Of a DNA stretch of 64,000 bases, positions 43,532 to 51,911 are shown in pieces (position 1 is the first letter of the stretch; every line of letters starts with the position of its first letter). The stretch is from Flavobacterium sp. UBA7663 (GTDB lineage Bacteria > Bacteroidota > Bacteroidia > Flavobacteriales > Flavobacteriaceae). The notes below the pieces were generated by a model. That model had not been told where the DNA came from, did not search any database, and was given only the letters and a program-made list of their open reading frames with translations. The DNA lies in assembly GCF_002483315.1 (NCBI RefSeq), contig NZ_DLHR01000010.1, positions 1-64,000 of the forward strand, given 5' to 3'. The position numbers were made by a program, and so were the translations under genes.

Positions 43532-43726
43532 ATGCCCAGACCGATGTTTTCTTACACCAAGTCAATTTTGGAGAGAGTGAGTTTTGATGCGAAACTATTT
43601 TGTAAAGAATTAGAGAAAGCAGTGAGAATATTGCTTCCTTATGAAATAGATCAATTGAGAGAGTGGCTTTTACAGTTTACCGAAGAAAAGCCCGAATTAA
43701 GACAATGTTTAATTTATATCAACTAA
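43532..43726 (+). CDS. Small conserved flavobacterial protein
   Basis: This 64-residue protein, with the start MPRPMFSYTKSILERVSFD and a middle CKELEKAVRILLPYEID, is helical and has no membrane segment. I believe near-identical proteins are widespread in Flavobacteriia, without a known function. The upstream 130 bp hold no clear consensus promoter. A bidirectional terminator follows. Confidence 0.8.
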   Translation: MPRPMFSYTKSILERVSFDAKLFCKELEKAVRILLPYEIDQLREWLLQFTEEKPELRQCLIYIN

Positions 43727-43732
43727 AAATAC

Positions 43733-43761
43733 AAAGTCCCGATAATCTCGGGACTTTTTTT
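43733..43761. terminator. Bidirectional terminator before oxyR
   Basis: A perfect 10-bp stem (43733-43742 with 43748-43757), a 5-nt loop and a T-run, between convergent genes. Confidence 0.86.
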
Positions 43762-43778
43762 ATGGTATAAATTGAAAT

Positions 43779-44717
43779 CTATTTTGTTTTTGGACTTATA
43801 ATCTGCACATCATTAAAAGCAATAGCTCCTCTTACAACTCCCGATATAGTATCTCGTAAGGCATTAATAATGTGTATTTTCAATTCGTTTTTAGGATAAA
43901 TCAAGCTTACTTCTCTAGCAGGTTTTGGATCTTTAAACGGTTTTAGTTTTTCTTTGTTCTTCTCATTCAAATCTAAAGTATGTAAATAAGGAAGAAGAGT
44001 GGTTCCTAAACCTTCATCTGCTAATTTGATAAGTGTTTCAAAACTGCCGCTTTCCAATTGAAAATGACTATCAGCTATATATTTATTGTTTTTGCATAAG
44101 TTAAGGATTCCGTTTCTGAAACAGTGACCGTCTTGTAGAAGTAAAATCTTGTCCAAGTCTAAATCAGAAATTTCTATTTCTTTTTTATCAATTGAAGGAT
44201 GATTTGAAGGTACATAAGCTACGAAAGGTTCATAATATAAAACGATTTCCTTTAAATTTTCTTCTTCTAACGGAGTGGCAGCAATAGCACAATCTAAATG
44301 ACCATTTTTTAATTTCTTGATGATATCTTCAGTGGTTTGTTCTTCAATAATCAAATTTACTTTTGGATATTTTTTAATGAAATTATTCAAAAACATAGGA
44401 AGTAATGTAGGCATTACTGTTGGAATTATTCCCACTTTAAATTCGCCACCAATGTAGCCCTTTTGTTGATCAACAATATCTTTAATTCTTCCTGCTTCAT
44501 TTACGATGTTTTTGGCTTGGTTTACGATTTTCTCACCAACCTCTGTTAACAATATTGGTTTTTTGCTTCTATCAAAAATCAAAATATCTAATTCATCTTC
44601 TAATTTTTGAATTTGCATACTCAGTGTAGGTTGTGTTACAAAGCATTTTTCAGCAGCTAACGTAAAGTTCTTATATTCGGCTACAGCCAAAACGTAGTAT
44701 AATTGAGTAATTGTCAT
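43779..44717 (-). CDS. oxyR: LysR-type peroxide regulator OxyR
   Basis: This 312-residue LysR regulator has an N-terminal winged HTH (about 1-60; FTLAAEKCFVTQPTLSMQIQKLE) and a periplasmic-binding-type sensor domain. The LLLQDGHCFRNGILNLC segment near 205 holds two Cys nine positions apart, the spacing of Cys199 and Cys208 that form the disulfide in E. coli OxyR. This supports peroxide sensing, as does the divergent dps gene. It should activate dps and catalase-type genes. Confidence 0.93.
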   Translation of the reverse strand: MTITQLYYVLAVAEYKNFTLAAEKCFVTQPTLSMQIQKLEDELDILIFDRSKKPILLTEVGEKIVNQAKNIVNEAGRIKDIVDQQKGYIGGEFKVGIIPTVMPTLLPMFLNNFIKKYPKVNLIIEEQTTEDIIKKLKNGHLDCAIAATPLEEENLKEIVLYYEPFVAYVPSNHPSIDKKEIEISDLDLDKILLLQDGHCFRNGILNLCKNNKYIADSHFQLESGSFETLIKLADEGLGTTLLPYLHTLDLNEKNKEKLKPFKDPKPAREVSLIYPKNELKIHIINALRDTISGVVRGAIAFNDVQIISPKTK

Positions 44718-44736
44718 AACATTGATAAATTTGATA

Positions 44737-44744
44737 CAAATATA
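44737..44744 (-). promoter_or_regulatory. Promoter -7 element (TATATTTG) of oxyR
   Basis: An exact consensus on the minus strand, 19 bp before the ATG. Nearby TTGATA at 44722 and 44731 and TATCAA at 44750 could be a regulator site shared with dps. Confidence 0.6.
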
Positions 44745-44779
44745 AAAACTATCAATTAAATTTATAGGAAATGGGTGTG

Positions 44780-44795
44780 TAATTTTGTAAATTTG
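44780..44795 (+). promoter_or_regulatory. Two adjacent -7 elements upstream of dps
   Basis: TAATTTTG (44780-44787) and TAAATTTG (44788-44795) both match the consensus and lie 19-27 bp before the ATG. Which one is used is not clear from sequence. Confidence 0.5.
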
Positions 44796-44814
44796 AGAAA
44801 ATAAATACTAAATT

Positions 44815-45294
44815 ATGAAACTTAATAGCTTAGGATTACCAGTTGAACAATCTGAAGAATTAGTAAATGAATTGAACGGATTGTTATCTAACTTCCAAAT
44901 ATATTATCAAAATTTAAGAGGTTTACATTGGAATATTAGAGGGAAAAGATTTTTTGATTTGCACTTAAAATTTGAAGAATTATACAACGATAGTCAGTTA
45001 AAAATTGATTTAATAGCAGAGCGTGTGCTTACTTTAGGAGGAACTCCTTTACATACATTTTCAGATTATATTGCAAATAGTAAATTAAAAGTAGGAAAAA
45101 ATATTTCAAAAGATTTAGAAGCTATTCAGCTGATTTTAGAATCGTTAAGTGTTTTGTTACAAGTTGAAAGAGTAATTTTAACTAAAGCATCAGAAATCAA
45201 TGATGAAGGAACTAATTCTATGATGAGTGATTTTATTGCTGAGCAAGAAAAAACAAATTGGATGCTTAAAGCATGGATGGAAGAAGAAATTTAA
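44815..45294 (+). CDS. dps: Dps family ferritin-like DNA-protection protein
   Basis: This 159-residue four-helix protein has the ferroxidase ligands in LHWNIRGKRFFDLHLKFEELYND (about 42-64). Dps shells of twelve subunits store iron, consume peroxide and shield DNA. Length is normal. It lies divergent from oxyR with a 97-bp gap, and a terminator follows. Peroxide induction through OxyR is likely. Confidence 0.95.
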   Translation: MKLNSLGLPVEQSEELVNELNGLLSNFQIYYQNLRGLHWNIRGKRFFDLHLKFEELYNDSQLKIDLIAERVLTLGGTPLHTFSDYIANSKLKVGKNISKDLEAIQLILESLSVLLQVERVILTKASEINDEGTNSMMSDFIAEQEKTNWMLKAWMEEEI

Positions 45295-45301
45295 AATGAC
45301 T

Positions 45302-45324
45302 ACCACTTTTTTGGTGGTTTTTTT
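45302..45324 (+). terminator. Terminator of dps
   Basis: A short ACCAC/GTGGT stem with a T-rich loop and seven Ts after it. Confidence 0.7.
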
Positions 45325-45371
45325 ATAAAAAAATTAAGAAATGTTTCGGTTTGAAATAGTATATTCGCAAT

Positions 45372-45665
45372 ATGAAATTATTAGTAAATATCTTCTTATT
45401 TATTTTCATTACTTTTTTAGCTACTCCAACTTTAATTGGAATGGTAGATAAAGAAGCAGATACCTCTTATTTTTACACGATGTGTGAAGAAGAGGAAAAT
45501 CATTCGCCGTTTAATGAAATTAAAACGGTACAAACTACTAATTATTCAGTTGTTCATTTTTCATTCGGAGAATTAGCAAAACTTAATGTCCTAATGGAAC
45601 ATGATTTATTAAGTTTTGACAATTTGGCTCACCAAATTTTCTCTCCACCTCCCAATTTTCTATAA
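45372..45665 (+). CDS. Small exported protein upstream of the SulP transporter
   Basis: This 97-residue protein has an N-terminal signal-like helix (LLVNIFLFIFITFLATPTLI), then an acidic CEEEENHS stretch, and ends in a FSPPPNF tail. I recognise no named family, though small proteins with a PTLIGMVDKEAD-like start precede transporter genes in other Flavobacteriia from memory. Its stop codon lies in a 10-bp inverted repeat (45661-45726) that spans the gap to the SulP gene. Confidence 0.7.
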   Translation: MKLLVNIFLFIFITFLATPTLIGMVDKEADTSYFYTMCEEEENHSPFNEIKTVQTTNYSVVHFSFGELAKLNVLMEHDLLSFDNLAHQIFSPPPNFL

Positions 45666-45726
45666 TACATTTAGTTTTTCTTTATTAACACTCTTTAATT
45701 TTTGAGTGTACTATTAATGTATTATA
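45661..45726. repeat. Nested inverted repeat between small exported gene and SulP gene
   Basis: TATAATACAT (45661-45670) pairs with ATGTATTATA (45717-45726), and inside it ACACTC (45688-45693) pairs with GAGTGT (45704-45709). It occupies nearly the whole gap and might act as a terminator, attenuator or protein site. Confidence 0.6.
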
Positions 45727-45736
45727 CAAAAAATTC

Positions 45737-47332
45737 ATGAATAATCATTCTATTTTTTCCAATGTAAGAGGAGATCTTGCAGCTGGACTTGTTGTATTTT
45801 TAGTGGCATTGCCATTGTGTTTAGGAATTGCATTAGCATCTGGAGCACCTTTGTTTTCAGGTATTGTTTCGGGTGTAATCGGTGGAATTGTTGTTGGATT
45901 TTTAAGTAATTCTTCATTAAGTGTTACGGGTCCAGCGGCTGGTTTAACGGCCATTGTTTTATCTGCAATTACCGATTTAGGTGGGTTTGATATTTTCTTA
46001 GTAGCGGTAATTTTGGCGGGATTAATCCAAATTGCCTTAGGATTTTTAAGAGCAGGTAGTTTTTCAAATTATTTTCCCACAAGCGTAATCGAAGGCATGT
46101 TGGCTGCGATTGGAATCATCATCATTTTAAAACAAATTCCCCATGCTTTTGGTCACGATGTAGATAACGAGGGTGATTTTTTCTATATTGAAAAATCAGG
46201 TCATACTACTTTTGATACCTTGATAGAATCGATAAATTATATTCATACAGGAGCTTTAATTATTGCACTATTATCATTAGCTATTTTGATTACTTGGGAA
46301 AAAGTTCCCGCTTTGAAAAAGATAAAAGTTATTCCAGGAGCTTTAGTTGTTGTTGTGGTAAGTATTTTATTGAATGAATTTTTTATTCAATCAGGTTCAA
46401 GTTTAGCTATTGTCACTCAAAATCATCTTGTAAGTTTGCCTTCGTTTACCGAAATTAGCAACGGATTTGCATTGCCAAATTTTCTAGCATTAACTAATGA
46501 AAAAGTTTGGATTGTAGCTGTAACCATTGCGGTTGTTGCATCTATTGAAACCTTATTATGTATTGAAGCAACTGATAAATTGGATCCATACAAAAGATTT
46601 ACTGATACTAATCGTGAATTAAAAGCACAAGGAATTGGTAACATGTTAAGTGGTTTATTAGGTGGTTTACCTATGACATCAGTTGTTGTTCGTTCGTCTG
46701 CCAATATAAATTCAGGTGGTAGAACAAAATTCTCAACTATTTTTCATGGATTGTTGTTATTCACTTTTGCATTATCTATTCCGTTTATTTTAAATAAAAT
46801 TCCTTTAGCGGCTTTAGCAGCGGTTTTATTAATGGTGGGTTATAAATTAGCAAAACCAAGTGTTTTTGTTCATTTATGGAATAATGGTTATACTCAATTT
46901 ATTCCTTTTGTAGTTACGGTTATAGCTGTAGTGCGTATTGACTTGTTGAAAGGAGTTGGAATTGGTTTAGCAGTAAGTATCATTTTTATTTTATACCAAA
47001 ATTTAAAAATTGCCTATTCATTCAAAAAGGAATCATTTAAAGATGGTGATGTAATTACAATCAAATTAGCACAAGAAGTTTCGTTTTTGAATAAAGCTGC
47101 TATTAAAAGTACTTTAGGAAGCATTCCAAATGGTTCTAAATTAATTATTGATGCATCAAATGCTAAATACATTGATTTTGATGTTTTAGAGCTTATAAAA
47201 GATTTTAGAAATGCCCAAGCGGAAGACAAAGAAATTGATTTAACATTAAAAGGTTTTAAAGACCAATATAATCTAGATAATACAGAATTTAAACACGTAA
47301 AAATTAAAGATTCTAAAGAAGAAATAAAATAA
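45737..47332 (+). CDS. SulP family anion (probably bicarbonate) transporter
   Basis: This 531-residue inner-membrane protein has a SulP core: RGDLAAGLVVFLVALPLCLGIALASG at the start, SLSVTGPAAGLTAIVL near 60, and LLGGLPMTSVVVRSSANINSGGRTK near 310. A C-terminal STAS domain (about 430-525) follows. SulP proteins carry sulfate, bicarbonate or dicarboxylates. A carbonic anhydrase gene starts 2 bp later, so bicarbonate uptake (BicA-like) is the most likely job. Confidence 0.9.
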   Translation: MNNHSIFSNVRGDLAAGLVVFLVALPLCLGIALASGAPLFSGIVSGVIGGIVVGFLSNSSLSVTGPAAGLTAIVLSAITDLGGFDIFLVAVILAGLIQIALGFLRAGSFSNYFPTSVIEGMLAAIGIIIILKQIPHAFGHDVDNEGDFFYIEKSGHTTFDTLIESINYIHTGALIIALLSLAILITWEKVPALKKIKVIPGALVVVVVSILLNEFFIQSGSSLAIVTQNHLVSLPSFTEISNGFALPNFLALTNEKVWIVAVTIAVVASIETLLCIEATDKLDPYKRFTDTNRELKAQGIGNMLSGLLGGLPMTSVVVRSSANINSGGRTKFSTIFHGLLLFTFALSIPFILNKIPLAALAAVLLMVGYKLAKPSVFVHLWNNGYTQFIPFVVTVIAVVRIDLLKGVGIGLAVSIIFILYQNLKIAYSFKKESFKDGDVITIKLAQEVSFLNKAAIKSTLGSIPNGSKLIIDASNAKYIDFDVLELIKDFRNAQAEDKEIDLTLKGFKDQYNLDNTEFKHVKIKDSKEEIK

Positions 47333-47334
47333 TT

Positions 47335-48018
47335 ATGAAAGCACACAATAAAGAAACACAAGCATTAATGACACCTCGTAAAGCATTACAATTTTTACAA
47401 GAGGGAAATGAACGTTTTATAAATAACTTAAAAGCCAACAGAAATTTATTAGAACAAGCAAACGAAACTCGTGATGGTCAATGGCCATTTGCTACGATTT
47501 TAAGTTGTATTGACAGTAGAACTTCTGCGGAGTTAATTTTTGACCAAGGTTTAGGTGATATTTTTTCAGTAAGAATTGCTGGAAATATTGTAAATACCGA
47601 TATTCTTGGAAGTATGGAATTTGCCTGTAAAGTTGCGGGTTCTAAATTAATCGTGGTTTTAGGACATTCAAAATGTGGCGCTGTTAAAGGCGCTTGTGAT
47701 CATGTTGAAATGGGGAATTTAACCGAGTTATTGTCTAAAATTCAACCGGCAGTTTATCAAGAAAAGGAAACAACAAACAATAGAACTTCAAAAAATAGTG
47801 AATTTGTTGAAAATGTTGCCGAAATCAATGTAAAACGAAATGTAAAAAACATTATTGAAAGAAGTTTCGTTTTAGAACAAATGTTAGAAGAAGGACAAAT
47901 CGGAATCGTTGGAGCAATGCACGATATTGAATCGGGTAAAGTAATTTTCTATGATGATGTAATGTACGTTAAAGATGATTTAAATCCTGAATTTACAGTA
48001 GCTGCATTAAGACACTAA
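47335..48018 (+). CDS. Beta-carbonic anhydrase (SulP-linked)
   Basis: This 227-residue enzyme interconverts CO2 and bicarbonate. Zinc ligands are in LSCIDSRTSAE (Cys about 61, with the Asp-Arg dyad) and in VLGHSKCGAVKGAC (His about 116, Cys about 119). It begins with LMTPRKALQFLQEGNERFINN, as this clade does. No signal peptide is seen, so it is cytoplasmic. It is coupled to the SulP gene, and the pair probably feeds bicarbonate to carboxylation reactions. Confidence 0.95.
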   Translation: MKAHNKETQALMTPRKALQFLQEGNERFINNLKANRNLLEQANETRDGQWPFATILSCIDSRTSAELIFDQGLGDIFSVRIAGNIVNTDILGSMEFACKVAGSKLIVVLGHSKCGAVKGACDHVEMGNLTELLSKIQPAVYQEKETTNNRTSKNSEFVENVAEINVKRNVKNIIERSFVLEQMLEEGQIGIVGAMHDIESGKVIFYDDVMYVKDDLNPEFTVAALRH

Positions 48019-48043
48019 ATAAATTTTAATACACAATTTATAA

Positions 48044-48092
48044 AGGGCTATCATTTCTATATATTTTAATACGGAATTGATAGCTTTTTTAT
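48044..48092 (+). terminator. Probable terminator of the SulP-carbonic anhydrase operon
   Basis: GCTATCA and TGATAGC arms with a long AT-rich loop are followed by six Ts. The loop is long, so strength is uncertain. Confidence 0.55.
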
Positions 48093-48094
48093 TT

Positions 48095-48102
48095 TATATT
48101 TG
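48095..48102 (+). promoter_or_regulatory. Promoter -7 element (TATATTTG) of the second carbonic anhydrase
   Basis: An exact consensus 14 bp before the ATG at 48117, so this gene has its own transcription start. Confidence 0.65.
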
Positions 48103-48116
48103 ATACCACTTACACC

Positions 48117-48758
48117 ATGATAATGAGCGATTTTTACAAAAAGATATTAGATAATAACAAAAAATGGGTTGAAAACAAGTTAGCCATAAGCCCAAATTAT
48201 TTCAAGAATTTAGCCGACGGACAAAATCCACCTTTATTATGGATTGGATGTTCTGATAGTCGAGTTCCAGCAAATGAAATTATTGGTGCTGAACCTGGAG
48301 AAGTTTTTGTTCATCGAAATATTGCTAATATGGTTGTGCATTCAGACATGAATATGCTAAGTGTATTAGATTATGCTGTAAACGCTTTAAAAGTAAAACA
48401 CGTAATTGTTTGTGGACATTATGGTTGTGGAGGTGTTAAAGCAGCAATGGGAAATAGTTCTATCGGAATTATCGACAACTGGATTCGACATATTAAAGAT
48501 GTATATCGTTTTCATCAACAAGAATTAGACGCTATTACAGACGAAAAAGAACGATTCAATAAATTTGTTGAAATCAATGTTAAAGAACAAGTTATGGATT
48601 TAGCTAAAACATCTATCGTTCAAAATGCCTGGAAAAATGGGCAAGAATTATCTTTACACGGATGGGTTTATGGGTTAAACGATGGTTATGTAACCGATTT
48701 AGGTGTAAATTTTAGTTGTGATAAGGATTTAGATGATGTCTATCAATTGAAGTTTTAG
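48117..48758 (+). CDS. Beta-carbonic anhydrase
   Basis: This 213-residue enzyme (211 if the second ATG at 48123 is used) has zinc ligands in WIGCSDSRVPANEI (Cys about 43, Asp-Arg dyad) and VCGHYGCGGVKAAM (His about 99, Cys about 102). FVHRNIANMV and the ending HGWVYGL are typical of the E. coli Can-like clade, distinct from the SulP-linked copy. It is cytoplasmic, with no signal peptide. Two different beta-carbonic anhydrases in a row suggests separate regulation of CO2 hydration. Confidence 0.95.
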   Translation: MIMSDFYKKILDNNKKWVENKLAISPNYFKNLADGQNPPLLWIGCSDSRVPANEIIGAEPGEVFVHRNIANMVVHSDMNMLSVLDYAVNALKVKHVIVCGHYGCGGVKAAMGNSSIGIIDNWIRHIKDVYRFHQQELDAITDEKERFNKFVEINVKEQVMDLAKTSIVQNAWKNGQELSLHGWVYGLNDGYVTDLGVNFSCDKDLDDVYQLKF

Positions 48759-48779
48759 TCTTAATAAATCTTTTTGAAA

Positions 48780-49352
48780 TTACTTAATCACCAAATCATA
48801 TTTTTTCAAAAGCCCGGCTAAATTGTCTGAAGAAAAAATAGCACGTTTTAGTTTGTTTTTTTCAGGGTCAATGATGAAATCATAACTCGTTGAAAAATCC
48901 GTTTTGTGAGCTGTTGTACCTATGAAAACAGCATGTCTTAAATTACAATTGTCAAACATGGCTTCCGATAAATCACTTTCCATAAAATCTACGGCAATCA
49001 TACTACAATTGATAAACTGCATTTTCTTGAGTTTTAAACTGTAAAACTGAGCGTAATCAAGTAAGCTGTCTTTAAAATGGAATTCATATAAGATTTGATC
49101 CGTCATGGCAAAATTCACAGAAGTAAAATCACATTTCGTAAACCAAACATCACGCAACGACACATGGTTGATTTTTGTACCTCTAAAATTACAATCAATA
49201 AAATTGCAATCGATAAACGTTACCGCAATAAACGAACACGCTCTAAAATCGCAATTCGTAAACGTACAATTTTCATATTCTTTATACTTTACATCACTTT
49301 CTGCATAAGTAATATCAGAGAAATTTTGGTCGATAATATAATCTGCGTGCAT
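48780..49352 (-). CDS. Pentapeptide repeat protein
   Basis: This 190-residue protein is built of A(D/N)(L/F)xx-like five-residue repeats, such as CTFTNCDFRACSFIAVTFID and CDFTSVNFAMTD, which fold into a right-handed square helix. Cys is unusually common in the repeats. Some members mimic DNA and protect gyrase, but no neighbour supports that here. There is no signal peptide, so it is probably cytoplasmic. Confidence 0.9.
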   Translation of the reverse strand: MHADYIIDQNFSDITYAESDVKYKEYENCTFTNCDFRACSFIAVTFIDCNFIDCNFRGTKINHVSLRDVWFTKCDFTSVNFAMTDQILYEFHFKDSLLDYAQFYSLKLKKMQFINCSMIAVDFMESDLSEAMFDNCNLRHAVFIGTTAHKTDFSTSYDFIIDPEKNKLKRAIFSSDNLAGLLKKYDLVIK

Positions 49353-49557
49353 GGTTTTATTTTAGAAATGTAAAACTACTTCAATTTTTTATCGAATCAA
49401 AAAGAATCTTTTTAGTAGGTTTGGTTGATGAAAAACATATTCACATAGTTTTATAATATTGTCTATGTAGGCTATTTAAAGTGAAACGTCTAAAATGTAG
49501 AGAAAGTAGGACTTATGTGTCTATGTGTTTAAAAAAAGCTATATTCGTGAAAATTTT

Positions 49558-49631
49558 GGGGATGTAGCTCAGTTGGCTAGAGTGCTTGACTGGCAGTCAA
49601 GAGGTCGTGGGTTCGAGCCCCATCTTCTCCA
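49558..49631 (+). tRNA. tRNA-Ala (anticodon GGC)
   Basis: This 74-nt cloverleaf has acceptor 49558-49564 with 49624-49630, anticodon stem CTTGA/TCAAG, anticodon GGC at 49592-49594, a T-loop beginning TTC and discriminator A at 49631. The G3-U70 pair, the alanine identity element, is present. CCA is not encoded. Position 6:67 of the acceptor is a U-U mismatch. A TATATTCG element (49540-49547) just upstream may be its promoter, and a terminator follows. Confidence 0.95.
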
Positions 49632-49635
49632 CAAG

Positions 49636-49660
49636 AATCCTGTTTCGGCAGGATTTTTTG
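49636..49660 (+). terminator. Terminator of tRNA-Ala
   Basis: A 7-bp stem (49636-49642 with 49649-49655), a 6-nt loop and a T-run directly after the tRNA. Confidence 0.8.
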
Positions 49661-49662
49661 TT

Positions 49663-50421
49663 TTAAAACCCTTCGAAAACACCTAATCCAAATAATGCAA
49701 AATCGTATTTGACTGGGTCAGTTGCGTCTAATAATCGTAAGTTAGTATCTAATTCGGATAATGCTTTAGCGTCGTTTTGTTTGCGAGTTAATAATTCTAA
49801 TTTCCGAGCTACATTACCAGAATGCACATCCAATGGACAAGAAAGTAGTGCAGGAGAGATGCTGTTCCAAATCCCTAAATCTACACCTTTGTTGTCTTTT
49901 CGAATCATCCAACGCAAATACATATTAATGCGTTTCGCTGCCGAACCATTCAACGGGTCGGAAATGTGTTTTTCAGTTCGAGCTAAATGTGGAATTTCAA
50001 AAAATAATTGTTTAAACTCGGAAATGGTGTGTTGCATTGTTAGATTTTCTTTCGAAAAAACTGCTTCTAATCCGTTATGATTTTGATAAATGTGTTGCAA
50101 ACCTTTAACGAATCCAACAAAGTCTTTTCCATTAAAAGTACGATGAACGAAATTTTCTAACGATTCTAATTGCGATTCTGAATGATTCATGACAAAATCG
50201 TAAGGCGAATTTCCCATCAAATCCATCATTTTCTTCGCATTGTTGATAATCATTTTGCGATTTCCCCAAGCAATTGTAGCAGCAAGAAATCCAGCAATTT
50301 CAATATCTTCTTTTAGCGAATACAAATGAGGAATTTGAATTGGATCGCTTTCAATGAAATTCGGATTGTTATACAATTCTACCTTTTCGTCAAGGAATTC
50401 TTTTAGCTCGGATTGTGTCAT
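49663..50421 (-). CDS. TIGR02757 family protein (HhH-GPD-like)
   Basis: This 252-residue protein of the TIGR02757 (DUF2400) family has IAGFLAATIAWGNRKMIINNA and, near 160-215, AKRINMYLRWMIRKD followed by PLDVHSGNVARKL. The latter resembles the helix-hairpin-helix and Asp region of DNA glycosylases of the HhH-GPD fold. Its reaction is not established to my knowledge. It is 1 bp downstream of the ABC ATPase gene in the same direction. Confidence 0.9.
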   Translation of the reverse strand: MTQSELKEFLDEKVELYNNPNFIESDPIQIPHLYSLKEDIEIAGFLAATIAWGNRKMIINNAKKMMDLMGNSPYDFVMNHSESQLESLENFVHRTFNGKDFVGFVKGLQHIYQNHNGLEAVFSKENLTMQHTISEFKQLFFEIPHLARTEKHISDPLNGSAAKRINMYLRWMIRKDNKGVDLGIWNSISPALLSCPLDVHSGNVARKLELLTRKQNDAKALSELDTNLRLLDATDPVKYDFALFGLGVFEGF

Positions 50422-50422
50422 T

Positions 50423-51088
50423 TTAAGAACTTACAATATTCCCATCAACCATAGTTAGTTTTCTATCTGCCATGTTGGCTAATTCTTCGTTATGAGTCAC
50501 AATTACGAAGGTTTGCCCAAATTCATCACGCAATTTAAAGAACAATTCGTGTAAGTTTTCGGCTGTTGTAGTATCTAAATTTCCTGAAGGTTCATCTGCA
50601 AAAATAACCGCTGGCTTATTAATCAAAGCTCTGGCAACCGCAACACGTTGTTGTTCTCCTCCGGAAAGTTCACTTGGTTTGTGATGCGTTCTTTCGGCTA
50701 AACCTAAATAAGATAATAAACGTTTAGCTTCTGTTTCCACTTCTTTTTTATCGCGATTGGCTATAAATCCTGGAATGCAAACATTTTCTAAAGCAGTAAA
50801 TTCAGGCAATAATTGGTGAAACTGAAAAATGAATCCTAAATGTTGGTTTCGGAATTTAGAAAGTTCTTTATCTTTTAAATTCAAAACCGATGCTCCATTG
50901 ATTTCTAAAACGGTATTATTTTGCTTTGCAGGCAAGTCTAATGTACCTAAAATTTGGAGTAAAGTTGTTTTACCAGCACCAGAAGCACCAACAATAGAAA
51001 CGATTTCTCCTTTTTTAATGTGTAAATCCACTCCTTTTAAAACATGAAGCGAATCGTAATATTTATGTAGATTTTTTGCCGTAATCAT
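50423..51088 (-). CDS. ABC transporter ATP-binding protein, LolD/MacB type
   Basis: This 221-residue ATPase has Walker A GASGAGKTTLL (about 34-44), a Q-loop in FQFHQLLPEF, signature LSGGEQQRVAVARAL and Walker B VIFADEPSGNLD, followed by the switch His in VTHNEE. Sequence and length fit the LolD/FtsE/MacB group, which drive lipoprotein release or similar transport with separate permeases. No permease gene adjoins it, so it may serve a LolCE-type permease elsewhere. Confidence 0.93.
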   Translation of the reverse strand: MITAKNLHKYYDSLHVLKGVDLHIKKGEIVSIVGASGAGKTTLLQILGTLDLPAKQNNTVLEINGASVLNLKDKELSKFRNQHLGFIFQFHQLLPEFTALENVCIPGFIANRDKKEVETEAKRLLSYLGLAERTHHKPSELSGGEQQRVAVARALINKPAVIFADEPSGNLDTTTAENLHELFFKLRDEFGQTFVIVTHNEELANMADRKLTMVDGNIVSS

Positions 51089-51208
51089 AATGGAACATTT
51101 CTACAAAGAAACAAAGATTTTTGGCTAATAAAAAAACTATTCGAAATCTATTCACGTATCTCAATTAATAAAGTTTAGTTAAAATAGTATTTATGTTTAA
51201 TTTTTATG

Positions 51209-51216
51209 TAAATTTG
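51209..51216 (+). promoter_or_regulatory. Promoter -7 element (TAAATTTG) of msrA
   Basis: An exact TAnnTTTG 26 bp before the ATG at 51243. Confidence 0.6.
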
Positions 51217-51242
51217 TTAAACAAAATAAACGAATGTAATTT

Positions 51243-51896
51243 ATGAGAAATAGTTTAAAAGGGTTGTCGTTAGTTTTGGGTTTGTTTTTTGGTTCATGTA
51301 CGGCAAAAGAAAAACCAATAGTAAAAGAAGAGTTTAAAGAACCTGTAAAAATAAAAGTAAAAGAAGGTATGGAAGTAGCAACATTTGCTGGAGGCTGTTT
51401 TTGGTGTACCGAAGCGGTCTTCCTAGAGATAAAAGGAGTAGAGAAAGTGGTTTCGGGATATATTGGAGGAACAACTAAAAATCCAACTTACAAGGATATT
51501 TGTACGGGAGAAACAGGTCATGCTGAAGCGATTCAAATTACATTTAATCCGAATGAAGTGGCGTATGAAGATTTATTAGAAGTTTTCTTCGCAACACACG
51601 ACCCAACAACATTAAATCGTCAGGGTGCCGATGTAGGAACACAATATAGAAGTGAAATTTTCTATCATTCGGAAGTTCAGAAAACGAAAGCAGAAAACTA
51701 CATTCAGTTATTAGAAAAAGAAAAATTGTATGATAAAAAGATTGTAACGAAAGTTTCTTCGGCTACTGTGTTTTACAATGCAGAAGAGTATCACCAAAAT
51801 TATTACAATCAAAATTCGAGTCAAGGTTATTGCCAAATGGTGATTGCACCAAAATTAGAAAAATTGCGCAAGTATTATAAATCGAAATTAAAATAG
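51243..51896 (+). CDS. msrA: Peptide methionine sulfoxide reductase MsrA, lipoprotein form
   Basis: MsrA reduces methionine-S-sulfoxide in proteins. The 217-residue protein carries an N-terminal lipobox (FFGSC, Cys about 19), so it acts at the envelope. The catalytic motif GGCFWCTEAVF (Cys about 57) and the conserved GHAEAIQITFNP and DPTTLNRQGADVGTQYRS segments are intact. The GYCQMVIAPK segment holds a possible resolving Cys. It lies 15 bp before folE. Confidence 0.96.
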   Translation: MRNSLKGLSLVLGLFFGSCTAKEKPIVKEEFKEPVKIKVKEGMEVATFAGGCFWCTEAVFLEIKGVEKVVSGYIGGTTKNPTYKDICTGETGHAEAIQITFNPNEVAYEDLLEVFFATHDPTTLNRQGADVGTQYRSEIFYHSEVQKTKAENYIQLLEKEKLYDKKIVTKVSSATVFYNAEEYHQNYYNQNSSQGYCQMVIAPKLEKLRKYYKSKLK

Positions 51897-51911
51897 AAGG
51901 GAAAAATTGCT

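Noticed and set aside
48780..49352. Pentapeptide protein as a quinolone resistance (Qnr) gene
   Set aside because: The repeats are Cys-rich and the length is short; no Qnr-specific loops are visible.
49490..49530. CTATGTG-type words upstream of tRNA-Ala as another heptad tract
   Set aside because: Only two units keep the 7-bp phase; too weak to claim.
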